A stretch of 64,000 nt of DNA from the NCBI RefSeq assembly GCF_011046555.1, contig NZ_CP049246.1:2480001-2544000 (forward strand), written 5' to 3'. Position 1 is the stretch's first letter, and each line of letters starts with the position of its first letter. Under the pieces are notes generated by a model, which searched no databases, was not told the origin of the DNA, and saw nothing but the letters and a program-made list of their open reading frames with translations. Shown here piece by piece: positions 1 to 9,511 of the stretch. A program made the translations under genes and the position numbers. Source of the stretch: Sphingobacterium lactis. Lineage in GTDB: Bacteria; Bacteroidota; Bacteroidia; Sphingobacteriales; Sphingobacteriaceae.

Positions 1-1
1 G

Positions 2-1657
2 GAATCACCTTCACTAGCTGGAGGTCATGGATTTACCTATAACCACCAGCCGTTTTTGGCGTTTTGGAATAACACGTACTATCTTCAATTCCTAAGTAAC
101 CCCATTGGAGAACATATTGCTGAGGGGAAAACACTATTGCAACAATCGAAAGATGGCTATACTTGGTCATCACCTGTAGAATTGTTTCCGCCATATTTAG
201 TGCCAGAAGGATTTTCTAAGCCCAATCACCCAAGTAAGGCCGGAAAAAACCTGTATGCAATCATGCATCAGCGGATGGGGTTCTACACGGCTAAGAATGG
301 AAAATTATTGACAATTGGTTACTATGGCGTTGCACTGGATAAAAAAGATGACCCGAATGATGGAAATGGTATTGGCCGAGTTGTGCGCGAAATAAAATCT
401 GATGGCACTTTCGGGCCGATCTATTTTATTCGCTTTAATTCATCCTTTGATCAGAAACAGGCGAAATTTCCCTTTTATACAGTGAGCAAGGACAAAGCTT
501 TTAAGGAAGCTTGTGATGAATTAATGGCAGACCCATTGATGATGCAGCAATGGGTGGAAGAAGCTGATCGCAATGATCCGATCGTCCCTTATCACAGACC
601 AATCAAAGCTTTTGCTTATTATCATTTAAACAATGGGGACGTAGTAGGATTATGGAAACATGCTTTGACCTCTATCAGTAAAGATGGCGGCAAAACCTGG
701 GCATATACTCCGTTGCGTGCTCCTGGTTTCGTCAATAGCAATGCAAAAATCTGGGGCCAAAAAACGAGTGATGGCAGATTTGCTACCGTTTATAACCCAT
801 CTGAATTCAGGTGGCCGTTAGCCGTATCAACGAGTGAAAACGGATTAGATTATACTGATCTTTTATTGATAAACGGTGAAATTACAACCATGCGGTATGG
901 AGGGAATTATAAATCCTACGGGCCTCAATATGTGCGTGGTATCCAAGAAGGGAATGGCAAGCCTAAGGACGGGGCAATGTGGTTGACATACAGCATGAAT
1001 AAAGAGGATATGTGGGTCGCAAAAGTTCCTGTTCCAATTCAGGCGAGCGTAGAGGGGACCGTTGAAGATAATTTTACTGATACTAATCAACAGGCATTTT
1101 CTCTTTGGAATATTTACAGTCCTCTTTGGGCACCAGTTAGGGTAGAGGGATCTGCACTCGTTCTCCGTGATAGCGACCCCTATGACTATGCAAAGGCAGA
1201 ACGCGTAATCCAAGCATCGAAAAAAGTTAAACTGGAATTTAAGATTCAACCTGAACAGAATAATACGGGCTCCTTAGAAATTGATTTGCTCAATGAGGAA
1301 GGCCTGGCCGCGGCACGCATAATTTTCGATGATCAAGGTGCCATAAAAACTAAGGTTGGTTATCGGGATAACGGCGTGGAAGCGTATGAGGGCGGAAAAG
1401 ATTATTTGATTGGATTAGAAGTCGACGTGCCTTCCAGATCCTATAAAATAAGTGTAAATGGAGTTGACAAAGGCACAAGATTGTTTTTTCAACCGGTGGA
1501 TAAAATCTGTCGGATAGCTTTCAGAACTGGTCAAGTTCGGCGGTTCCCTGATGCCAATACACCAACTGATCAAGATTATGACGTAAAGGATGCTGGGAAA
1601 AAAGAAACTGAAGCAATATTTAAGCTCATCCAATTTAAAGCTGAACCGAGAAATTAA
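2..1657 (+). CDS. Sialidase-like (BNR) beta-propeller protein with C-terminal LamG-like domain, 5' end cut off
   Basis: The reading frame is open from base 2, so the gene begins before the window; 551 residues are present. The first ~360 residues look like a BNR/sialidase-type propeller, with Asp-box-like pieces (SKDGYTWSS, SKDGGKTWAY) and many W/Y/G-rich strands. The last ~190 residues, beginning near VEGTVEDNF, resemble a concanavalin/LamG-like sandwich (alternating beta strands such as KLEFKIQPEQ). Proteins of this kind in pectin loci are annotated as exo-alpha-sialidases although their substrates are usually other sugars. It lies 16 bases before a GH2 gene and is probably the first visible member of an operon running to 15518. 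Signal peptide and true N terminus cannot be seen. The family call is moderate; the substrate is unknown, with an ulosonic acid such as Dha or Kdo one possibility suggested by downstream genes. Confidence 0.6.
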   Translation, partial: ESPSLAGGHGFTYNHQPFLAFWNNTYYLQFLSNPIGEHIAEGKTLLQQSKDGYTWSSPVELFPPYLVPEGFSKPNHPSKAGKNLYAIMHQRMGFYTAKNGKLLTIGYYGVALDKKDDPNDGNGIGRVVREIKSDGTFGPIYFIRFNSSFDQKQAKFPFYTVSKDKAFKEACDELMADPLMMQQWVEEADRNDPIVPYHRPIKAFAYYHLNNGDVVGLWKHALTSISKDGGKTWAYTPLRAPGFVNSNAKIWGQKTSDGRFATVYNPSEFRWPLAVSTSENGLDYTDLLLINGEITTMRYGGNYKSYGPQYVRGIQEGNGKPKDGAMWLTYSMNKEDMWVAKVPVPIQASVEGTVEDNFTDTNQQAFSLWNIYSPLWAPVRVEGSALVLRDSDPYDYAKAERVIQASKKVKLEFKIQPEQNNTGSLEIDLLNEEGLAAARIIFDDQGAIKTKVGYRDNGVEAYEGGKDYLIGLEVDVPSRSYKISVNGVDKGTRLFFQPVDKICRIAFRTGQVRRFPDANTPTDQDYDVKDAGKKETEAIFKLIQFKAEPRN

Positions 1658-1673
1658 TTAACTAACCTAGGAT

Positions 1674-4439
1674 ATGAGATATATACTTCTTCTAATGTTT
1701 ATTGTGGGGGGATTTGTCGAGAGTACCGCACAATTATCACAGCGTCAATACTTATCTGGGAAGGGAAAGGATGATGGTGTATTATGGGATTTTATGGTTA
1801 GCGAAGGAATGCAGGCTGGCCAATGGACCAAAATCCCTGTTCCTTCGAATTGGGAACTTCAAGGGTTTGGCAAATATAATTATGGATTTAATAAAGAAGC
1901 CAATAAGGGTAAGGAAGTTGGAAATTACAAATACAATTTTGTTGTTGATGAATCTTGGGAAGGAAAATTAGTAAACATCGTTTTTGAAGGTTCCATGACT
2001 GATACTGAAGTCAGGGTCAATGGTCAATTGGCGGGTGAAATACATCAGGGTTCATTTTATGTTTTCAAATATGATATTTCAAAACTCTTGAAATATGGCT
2101 CAACAAATACCTTGGAGGTTCGCGTGTCCAAGCATTCTGCCAATAAATCGGTAAATGCTGCAGAAAGGGAAGCAGATTATTGGATCTTTGGTGGTATCTA
2201 TCGCCCCGTCTATCTGGAAGCTGTTCCAAAAGATCATGTGGCTAGATTGTCGATCGACGCAAAAGCAGATGGTACTTTCCGAAGTAAAATATTAACGCAG
2301 GGCAATGGCGACTACATTACGGTGCAACTTTTCGATGCAAAGGGTAAGAAGTTTGGGAAAATCCAAAAAGTAGATATAACGGGTGATTCCGCATGGGTAA
2401 CCACGAACTATAAATCACCTAAGCTGTGGTCTGCAGAATTTCCAAATCTTTATACGGCACATGTATCGCTCATCAAAAATGGGAAAAAGATCCATGAGAA
2501 GATTCAAAAATTCGGTTTCCGGACCGTCGAAGTAAAAGAACGTGATGGCGTATATATCAATGGGGCAAAAATTAAATTTAAGGGGGTCAATAGGCATTCA
2601 TTTCACCCGGAATCAGGTCGAACAACAAGTAAAGCAATATCTATACATGATGTTAAGTTGATGAAAGAAATGAATATGAATGCCGTTCGGATGGCGCACT
2701 ATCCACCAGATAATCATTTCCTGGAAGTATGCGATTCCCTGGGCTTATATGTGATGAATGAATTGGCAGGGTGGCACGGCCATTACGATACGGAGGTAGG
2801 CTCTAAATTACTATATGAAATGATGCACGTCTCTGATAATCATCCATCCATTATCTTTTGGGCAAATGGGAATGAAGGAGGGCACAACCCAGAATTAGAC
2901 CATATTTTCTTTGAGGAAGATATTCAGAAACGCCCTTTGATATATCCTTGGGCATTTTATGGAGGCTTTGAAACAACTCATTACCGCGAATATAATTATG
3001 GTATTGGATCCTATGACCATGGCCATAACATTGTTATGCCTACAGAGTTTTTGCACGGGATGTTCGATGGTGGACATGGAGCAGGATTGGAGGATTATTG
3101 GAAAGCAATGTGGCAAAACCCGCTTTCTGCTGGTGGTTTTTTATGGGATTTTCAGGACCAAGGTGTAGTTCGAACTGATAAGAATGGTATCATTGATACG
3201 GATGGTAATCATGGTGCAGATGGAATTGTTGGCCCATATTATCAAAAGGAAGGTAGTTTCTATACAATTAAGGAGGTGTGGAGCCCAATATTTTTTGAAA
3301 AAAGAGAGATGACCAAGGGTTTCGATGGAAATTTTTCAATTGAAAATAGATATTCATTTACCAATACCAACCAGTGCACATTTAATTTTGAGCTTAAAAA
3401 ACTAGGAACCTTTGAAAATGATCTGGGAAATAAGAAGGGAGCTATAAAAGCACCGAATATTCTTCCTTATGATAAAGGAGTTTTGGCTGTTGACTTGCCA
3501 GAAGATTGGCTAGCCTATGATGTATTATACCTTACTGCAAATGATCCCTCTGGGCATGAAATATTCACATGGAGCTTTCCAATTAGTAGACCTGCCGACG
3601 TTGCTGATCATTTAATACAACGTACAGGTGGTGATATCCAAGTTCAACAAACGGCAGCTGCATTTCAAATTACGGCGAATGGAATTTCGTATACTTTCAA
3701 TAAAAAAACAGGATTATTGGAGGAGGTCCGTAATAAAAAAGGAATTATACCTTTCGCAAATGGACCTGTAATTGAGGAGGCGAAAACCAATTTTAAAGGG
3801 TTTAATCTGACGCAAGAAGAAGGCCGCGTAATAATTGAATCGACATTCGATAAAAAAGAAAGCTATAATACATTGCGTTGGGAAATTATGCCTTCAGGTC
3901 AGTTAAAGATGCATGTTCAATATTTTCCCGAGGCTTATTTTACACGATATGTTGGTGTAAACTTCTCCTTCCCGGAGGATAAGATTAAATCAGTAGAGTA
4001 TATGGGGAATGGTCCTTTTCGGGTGTGGAAAAATAGGATGAAAGGTAATCAATTTGGGGTCTGGAAAAAGGATTATAATGATGTGGCAACAGGAGAGGTG
4101 CCTTTTGAATATCCAGAATTCAAAGGCTACCACAGCAACATGTATTGGACAAAATTCAACACTACGGAACAATCTTTCTTAGTCTTTACAGATCGAGAAG
4201 ATATATTCCTTCGATTATTTACGCCCAAGGAACAAAAGGATACCGATTGGAAAAATATGGAACCTACATTTCCGAAGGGGGACATCTCCTTTATGAATGG
4301 TATCTCCGCGATAGGAACCAAAACCCAGAAACCCGAAACAACGGGGCCTATGGGAATGAAGCATGTGTATTATGATTTTGAAAAGGAACCGAAACGGGCA
4401 TTACACATGGTTATCTATTTCGATTTTTCAGGGAATTAA
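1674..4439 (+). CDS. GH2 family glycoside hydrolase (beta-galactosidase-like), exported
   Basis: A 921-residue GH2 enzyme with an N-terminal signal peptide ending around STAQ (residue 20). Order: sugar-binding jelly roll (~25-190), Ig-like domain (~190-285), TIM barrel (~285-590) and a C-terminal LacZ-type small-chain region. The barrel shows NRHSFHPESG, then the acid/base Glu401 in GNEGG and the probable nucleophile Glu458 in PTEFLHG. GH2 members hydrolyse terminal beta-galactosides, beta-glucuronides, beta-galacturonides or alpha-L-arabinopyranosides by retention; which applies here cannot be read from sequence. It acts outside the cytoplasm, next to a GH78 gene one base downstream, consistent with trimming a branched pectic side chain. 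Confidence 0.88.
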   Translation: MRYILLLMFIVGGFVESTAQLSQRQYLSGKGKDDGVLWDFMVSEGMQAGQWTKIPVPSNWELQGFGKYNYGFNKEANKGKEVGNYKYNFVVDESWEGKLVNIVFEGSMTDTEVRVNGQLAGEIHQGSFYVFKYDISKLLKYGSTNTLEVRVSKHSANKSVNAAEREADYWIFGGIYRPVYLEAVPKDHVARLSIDAKADGTFRSKILTQGNGDYITVQLFDAKGKKFGKIQKVDITGDSAWVTTNYKSPKLWSAEFPNLYTAHVSLIKNGKKIHEKIQKFGFRTVEVKERDGVYINGAKIKFKGVNRHSFHPESGRTTSKAISIHDVKLMKEMNMNAVRMAHYPPDNHFLEVCDSLGLYVMNELAGWHGHYDTEVGSKLLYEMMHVSDNHPSIIFWANGNEGGHNPELDHIFFEEDIQKRPLIYPWAFYGGFETTHYREYNYGIGSYDHGHNIVMPTEFLHGMFDGGHGAGLEDYWKAMWQNPLSAGGFLWDFQDQGVVRTDKNGIIDTDGNHGADGIVGPYYQKEGSFYTIKEVWSPIFFEKREMTKGFDGNFSIENRYSFTNTNQCTFNFELKKLGTFENDLGNKKGAIKAPNILPYDKGVLAVDLPEDWLAYDVLYLTANDPSGHEIFTWSFPISRPADVADHLIQRTGGDIQVQQTAAAFQITANGISYTFNKKTGLLEEVRNKKGIIPFANGPVIEEAKTNFKGFNLTQEEGRVIIESTFDKKESYNTLRWEIMPSGQLKMHVQYFPEAYFTRYVGVNFSFPEDKIKSVEYMGNGPFRVWKNRMKGNQFGVWKKDYNDVATGEVPFEYPEFKGYHSNMYWTKFNTTEQSFLVFTDREDIFLRLFTPKEQKDTDWKNMEPTFPKGDISFMNGISAIGTKTQKPETTGPMGMKHVYYDFEKEPKRALHMVIYFDFSGN

Positions 4440-4440
4440 C

Positions 4441-7182
4441 ATGAAGCTACAGCGTGTGATACTATTTTTTGTCTTGATTCAAACCTTAGGGTTTGGTTCA
4501 ACTTCCTATGGACAGAAACTTCATAATTTACGCTGTGAATTGATGAATAATCCTAGGGGAATAGATCGACAAGCTCCTCGATTGAGCTGGGAAATTCAAG
4601 ATTCCACACGTGGTGTATATCAAATTGGCTATCATGTTATCGTATCTTCCAGTCTAGCTAAGCTAGAAAGGGAAATAGGTGACCTGTGGGATTCTGGAAA
4701 GGTGAATTCCAACAATTCTACCACTGTTTATTATGACGGTCAAAAACTAGAAAGCAGGCAACAAGTATATTGGAAAGTACGCGTGTATACGAATAAACAG
4801 GATTTGGGATGGTCCGCTCCCGCGAATTGGACAACGGGTTTACGCTATTACAAAGATTGGAAAAATAGATGGATTGGTTTGGACGGTTATCAAGATACCG
4901 ATGATGAACAAAAAGGTCAACTGTCAGGGCGCTATTTCCGTAAGGATTTTGAAACCAAAAAGAAGGTTCAAAAAGCCACTGCATATATCATGGGTTTGGG
5001 GTTGTACGAGCTATCGATCAATGGAAAGAAAATCGGAGACCATGTATTGGCACCAACACCAACGGATTACTCCACGAACATTAAATACAATGTTTTTGAT
5101 GTGACGTCTGACCTTGCACAAGGTGAAAATACGATTGGAGTTATCCTTGGAAATGGCCGGTTTTATGCTATGAGACAAGCAAAACCTTACAAAGTAAAAT
5201 CATTTGGTTTCCCTAAACTTCAATTTCAATTGGAGATCCAATATAACGATGGGAGTACCGAATATATCGAGTCAGATAATACTTGGAAAGTAAGCACAAA
5301 TGGGCCAATTACCAGCAATAATGAGTATGACGGGGAGGATTATGATGCAAGAAAAGAATTTACAGGTTGGGATATGGCCAACTTCGATGATCATTCCTGG
5401 CAATCGGTTAATTATGTTCAGGAACCTGCCGGTCGCTTTGAAGCGCAGCTGAATGCACCCATGAAAGTGATGATGGATATCCATCCCGCTCAGATAATTC
5501 AACGGGAAGATGGCAAGCTGATTATTGATTATGGACAGAATTTTACGGGTTGGGTTAAGTTAAAGGTTAGCGGACCTGCCGGAACACAGGTGAAGCTGCG
5601 TTTTGCTGAATCCCTAGATGAGCAAGGCAATCTATTTGTTGCGAATCTTCGTGATGCAAAGTCTACCGATCATTATACTTTGAAAGGCGAGAAGGAAGAA
5701 GAATGGGAACCAAAATTTACGTACCATGGTTTTCGGTATGTTGAGGTCAGTAACTACCCCGGGGCTATTAAAAAAGAAAACTTTGTTGGTCGATTTGTTT
5801 ATGATGACATGGCGACCATCGGATCCTTTCAAAGTAGCGATTCTCTGCTAAATAGGATTTATAAAAATGCATGGTGGGGAATTGCTTCCAACTACAAAGG
5901 GATGCCAATTGATTGCCCTCAGCGTAATGAAAGACAACCTTGGTTGGGCGACCGACCTGGTAGTGCGTATGGAGAAACCTTCCTTTTTGATAATATAAAT
6001 TTTTATTGTAAATGGTTGGACGATATTAAGTTATCTCAAAAGGATGACGGCTCCATTCCTGATGTAGCCCCTGCTTTTTGGAGATACTACAGTGATAACA
6101 GTACATGGGCAGGAACCTATATTATTGTTGCACATATGCTTTACAAGCAGTCTGGAGATATCAGAATATTGAAAGATCATTATCCTGCAATGAAAAAATG
6201 GATTAATTATATGCAGGATCGATACAATGATGATTCAGGCTTAATGGTTAAGGATAGTTACGGTGATTGGTGCTTTCCTCCAGAAAGCATTGAAGCCGGT
6301 AGGGGAAAAATTGCTGACAAAAAATATCCGAGCAAACTGTTAGCAAGTGCTACATTCTATCATTTGCTCACTTTAATGGGAGATATAGGCGATGTACTAC
6401 AAGATAAAGCAGCTGACCAATACGCCAAAGAAGCATTGAAAGTGAAAAAAGCATTTAATCAAACTTTCAATAACGGTGATGGAACCTATGGAAGTAATAG
6501 CCTAACTGAAAATATCCTTGCTTACAATTTTGATTTGGTCGAGGTGGAAGAACAAAAAAAGGTTCGCGAAAATATTACCAATCTGATAAACCATACTTAC
6601 AACGGTCATTTGCATAACGGTGTTGTTGGGATCCAGTGGTTGATGCGTGCTCTGCACAAAATGGGTGAAGATGACTTGGCGCTAAAAATTGCGACGCAGA
6701 AAACCTATCCATCCTGGGGTTACATGATCGAGCAGGGGGCAACGACGATATGGGAATTATGGAATGGAAATACTGCACATCCAAAAATGAATTCCCAGAA
6801 TCACGTCATGATGTTGGGTGATTTGCTGGTATGGTATTATGAGCAGCTTGCTGGGATAGCGTCCAAAGAGAATGCATTTCAGGTGATTTCCATGAAACCA
6901 GTTTTCCCAAAAGGGCTTGAAGCCGTAAAGGCATCATATCAAAGCTTGTACGGTGAGATTACTTCTGATTGGCAGGTAGATGGTCAAAAATTAAGGTGGC
7001 AAATCACGATTCCACCCAATACCGAAGCTGAAGTATTTATCCCAGCGCGCTCGGAAACTGAGGTGTTTGAGTCAGGCAAGCATTTAAACCAATCGGAAGG
7101 TATTGAAAAAATTTCCAGGGATGAAGATTATATAAAAGTTAGTTTAAAGTCAGGTAATTATTTGTTCAACAGTCATATTTAG
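4441..7182 (+). CDS. GH78 alpha-L-rhamnosidase, exported
   Basis: 913 residues from the ATG one base after the GH2 stop; an upstream in-frame start at 4363 would overlap GH2 and precede the signal peptide, so 4441 is chosen. A hydrophobic leader ending near SYGQ is followed by the Bac_rhamnosid N and CBM67-like beta domains, an (alpha/alpha)6 barrel and a C-terminal beta domain. The GH78 catalytic region reads DCPQRNERQPWLGD (from Asp491, general acid Glu497), followed by a conserved GDW segment. GH78 enzymes release terminal alpha-L-rhamnose by inversion. In this operon it probably removes rhamnose from a side chain also attacked by the neighbouring GH2. Confidence 0.92.
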   Translation: MKLQRVILFFVLIQTLGFGSTSYGQKLHNLRCELMNNPRGIDRQAPRLSWEIQDSTRGVYQIGYHVIVSSSLAKLEREIGDLWDSGKVNSNNSTTVYYDGQKLESRQQVYWKVRVYTNKQDLGWSAPANWTTGLRYYKDWKNRWIGLDGYQDTDDEQKGQLSGRYFRKDFETKKKVQKATAYIMGLGLYELSINGKKIGDHVLAPTPTDYSTNIKYNVFDVTSDLAQGENTIGVILGNGRFYAMRQAKPYKVKSFGFPKLQFQLEIQYNDGSTEYIESDNTWKVSTNGPITSNNEYDGEDYDARKEFTGWDMANFDDHSWQSVNYVQEPAGRFEAQLNAPMKVMMDIHPAQIIQREDGKLIIDYGQNFTGWVKLKVSGPAGTQVKLRFAESLDEQGNLFVANLRDAKSTDHYTLKGEKEEEWEPKFTYHGFRYVEVSNYPGAIKKENFVGRFVYDDMATIGSFQSSDSLLNRIYKNAWWGIASNYKGMPIDCPQRNERQPWLGDRPGSAYGETFLFDNINFYCKWLDDIKLSQKDDGSIPDVAPAFWRYYSDNSTWAGTYIIVAHMLYKQSGDIRILKDHYPAMKKWINYMQDRYNDDSGLMVKDSYGDWCFPPESIEAGRGKIADKKYPSKLLASATFYHLLTLMGDIGDVLQDKAADQYAKEALKVKKAFNQTFNNGDGTYGSNSLTENILAYNFDLVEVEEQKKVRENITNLINHTYNGHLHNGVVGIQWLMRALHKMGEDDLALKIATQKTYPSWGYMIEQGATTIWELWNGNTAHPKMNSQNHVMMLGDLLVWYYEQLAGIASKENAFQVISMKPVFPKGLEAVKASYQSLYGEITSDWQVDGQKLRWQITIPPNTEAEVFIPARSETEVFESGKHLNQSEGIEKISRDEDYIKVSLKSGNYLFNSHI

Positions 7183-7187
7183 TAAAG

Positions 7188-8336
7188 ATGAAAAGGTTGT
7201 TTTTAAGTTTGATGTCTATAATGTTGCTTCTAGCACCTCCCACTTGGGCACAAGAGAATGCATTATACAAGTGGCAAAAGGGAATTGTTAAGGATGAGTT
7301 CATTTACGAAAAAGCACCTTTTCCTTCCTGTCATTCCGCGACAATGGCAGAAACGCCTACCGGATTGGTTTATGCTTTTTTTGGTGGTACCCGAGAGCGC
7401 AATCCGGATGTTGAAATTTATGTGAGCCGTCTTGAAAATGGAAAATGGTCAGCTCCCACGTCTGCTGCAGATGGTATATTATCAGATAATAAGCGGATGC
7501 CGACATGGAACCCAGTTTTATACCAGATACCTAATGGGGACTTATTATTATTCTATAAAGTGGGGCCTAAACCATCAGCATGGTGGGGGATGTTAAAGAG
7601 ATCTGCGGATGGTGGAAAAACATGGTCTGCTGCTGAACGGTTACCAGACAATATACTCGGGCCGATCAAGAATAAACCAATTCTATTGAGCAATGGAAAT
7701 CTGATTTCCCCATCAAGTACGGAGGGTGATGGCTGGCGTATTCATTTCGAAATAAGTCCCGATTTTGGGAAAACCTGGCGAAAAGTCGGCCCTATAAATA
7801 AGGGTAAGGATAACCTGGACGCAATTCAACCTAGCATTCTAGATCATGGCAATGGAAAATTGCAGATTTTGGCAAGGACAAGAAATTGGGCTGTAGCTGA
7901 GAGCTGGTCATATGATAATGGAGAAACTTGGACTGCGTTGAATAAGACAAGCCTCCCGAATAATAATTCCGGCACTGATGCCGTAACCATGAAAAATGGA
8001 CAACATGTTCTGGTCTATAATCATGTTTTGCCGGGGCCGGAAAATCCGAAAGGTAAGCGTACGCCACTGAATGTTTCGGTATCAAAGAATGGTAAAGACT
8101 GGGACGCTGTGTTAATTCTTGAAGATTCACCGATTAGTCAATATTCCTATCCAGCAGTTATTCAGACTAGTGACGGGCTATTGCATTTTGCATATACATG
8201 GCGTAGGCAAAAGATGAAACATGTTGTTGTGGATCCTAAAAAATTAAAGAAACGAAAAATAAGGAATGGAGTTTGGCCTGAAGTGAAGGGATATAAGCTC
8301 CCTGAAGAAAAACCTTACAAAGCAGAAGAGGAATAA
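7188..8336 (+). CDS. Exported sialidase-like BNR_2 beta-propeller, candidate ulosonic-acid hydrolase
   Basis: 382 residues with a clear signal peptide ending near TWAQ. Asp-box motifs recur (SADGGKTW, SPDFGKTW, SYDNGETW), matching the six-bladed sialidase-like fold (Pfam BNR_2 type). Three arginines sit where a sialidase carboxylate-binding triad would be expected: Arg69 in GGTRERNPD, Arg230 in LARTR and Arg339 in YTWRRQ. That triad grips the C1 carboxylate of 2-keto-3-deoxy sugar acids, so a substrate such as Dha or Kdo of rhamnogalacturonan II is plausible, and a five-base gap plus the catabolic genes that follow support this. No N-acetylneuraminate genes are nearby, so true sialidase activity is unlikely. 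Fold call is firm; substrate is inference. Confidence 0.75.
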   Translation: MKRLFLSLMSIMLLLAPPTWAQENALYKWQKGIVKDEFIYEKAPFPSCHSATMAETPTGLVYAFFGGTRERNPDVEIYVSRLENGKWSAPTSAADGILSDNKRMPTWNPVLYQIPNGDLLLFYKVGPKPSAWWGMLKRSADGGKTWSAAERLPDNILGPIKNKPILLSNGNLISPSSTEGDGWRIHFEISPDFGKTWRKVGPINKGKDNLDAIQPSILDHGNGKLQILARTRNWAVAESWSYDNGETWTALNKTSLPNNNSGTDAVTMKNGQHVLVYNHVLPGPENPKGKRTPLNVSVSKNGKDWDAVLILEDSPISQYSYPAVIQTSDGLLHFAYTWRRQKMKHVVVDPKKLKKRKIRNGVWPEVKGYKLPEEKPYKAEEE

Positions 8337-8337
8337 G

Positions 8338-9492
8338 ATGAACGCGACGAAAAGAAATTTAAATATCGTATTTCCAAGACATTTTGTATTTGGAAATGGA
8401 GTGCTGGCACAATTGAAGGAAGAACTACATGCTGCAAAGGTTCGACGTGTTATTTTGATGAGTATAGAACCTTTAAAAGAAAGATTACAATCGGTAATCG
8501 AAGATTTAAAAAGTGCCGGAATAATGGTGACAGCGGATTACAGCATCCAACAGGAACCGTCCTTTGCAGATCTACGGTCGCTGTTGATCAAATTTTCAGA
8601 AGTGGACGCAGATACTGTCATTGGTATAGGTGGGGGCAGCGTTTTGGATATTGCTAAATTAATTGCAGCCTTATTGGATAATGATCAGAAACTGGAAGAC
8701 GTTGTGGGTAATGGGTTATTGCAGAAGCGTAATAAAAGGTTAATTTGTATTCCTGCTACCTCAGGCACAGGAAGTGAAGTTTCACCAAATGCAATTTTAG
8801 TAGATGATGAAGGTCAGAAGAAAGGGATAATTTCTCCCAATTTGGTGCCGGATGCCGTCTATGCTGATCCTTTATTGACATTAACTTTACCTGGTGCAAT
8901 TACTGCTGCTACAGGTCTGGACGCTTTGACCCACTGTTTGGAGGCATTTACCAATAGATTTTCCCAACCTTTTATCGATATGTTCGCCATTCGGGGAATA
9001 AAATTGATCGCAGATAATTTAGTGTCAGCCGTTCAGGATGGTGCAAATGAGAAGGCCAGAGAAGAGGTTGCACTGGGTAGTATTCTTGGTGGCTTCTGTT
9101 TGGGACCAGTAAATACAGCTGCAGTTCATGCTTTATCCTATCCATTAGGGACTGAATTTCACCTCGCTCATGGCCTATCCAACGCGTTGTTGCTACCCTA
9201 TGTCATGGAATTTAATTATCGTAGTGCCCCTCAGAAATATGCTGAAGTTGCAATAGCCTTAGGTTGTCCTCGTGGTGAAAACGATGAAGAAACAGCAAGA
9301 AAAGGAATTGACCGCATACGACAAATCATTGATGAATGTGGAATTCCAAGTCGATTAGGAGAGTTGGATATTCCAAAAGAGGCCATCCCAAAACTGGCAG
9401 AGGATGCCCTGAAAATTACACGATTATTGGTGAACAATCCAAGAGAAGTTACATTGGAAGACGCCATATCTATATATAGAGCTGCATATTAA
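8338..9492 (+). CDS. Iron-containing (group III) alcohol dehydrogenase
   Basis: 384 residues, cytoplasmic, starting one base after the propeller gene. The NAD(P)-binding region carries the family motif GGGSVLDIAK (~residues 97-106), a second conserved segment ATSGTGSEVS, and the metal-ligand region DALTHCLEAF followed by HALSYPLGTE and HLAHGLSN, whose His residues with the Asp bind Fe2+. Family members interconvert aldehydes and alcohols. Sandwiched in an operon with an aldolase, PdxA2 and a four-carbon acid kinase, its likely job is to reduce a four-carbon aldehyde acid to the corresponding aldonate (here proposed threuronate to D-threonate). Family assignment is secure; the specific substrate is inferred from context. 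Confidence 0.88.
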   Translation: MNATKRNLNIVFPRHFVFGNGVLAQLKEELHAAKVRRVILMSIEPLKERLQSVIEDLKSAGIMVTADYSIQQEPSFADLRSLLIKFSEVDADTVIGIGGGSVLDIAKLIAALLDNDQKLEDVVGNGLLQKRNKRLICIPATSGTGSEVSPNAILVDDEGQKKGIISPNLVPDAVYADPLLTLTLPGAITAATGLDALTHCLEAFTNRFSQPFIDMFAIRGIKLIADNLVSAVQDGANEKAREEVALGSILGGFCLGPVNTAAVHALSYPLGTEFHLAHGLSNALLLPYVMEFNYRSAPQKYAEVAIALGCPRGENDEETARKGIDRIRQIIDECGIPSRLGELDIPKEAIPKLAEDALKITRLLVNNPREVTLEDAISIYRAAY

Positions 9493-9511
9493 TCACACTT
9501 AAACTAAAAAG

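Noticed and set aside
2..8336. Sialic acid utilisation locus (two sialidase-like genes plus a NAL-family aldolase)
   Set aside because: No ManNAc epimerase, GlcNAc-6-P enzymes, O-glycan hydrolases or sialic acid transporter are present; the neighbours are rhamnosidases and four-carbon acid enzymes.
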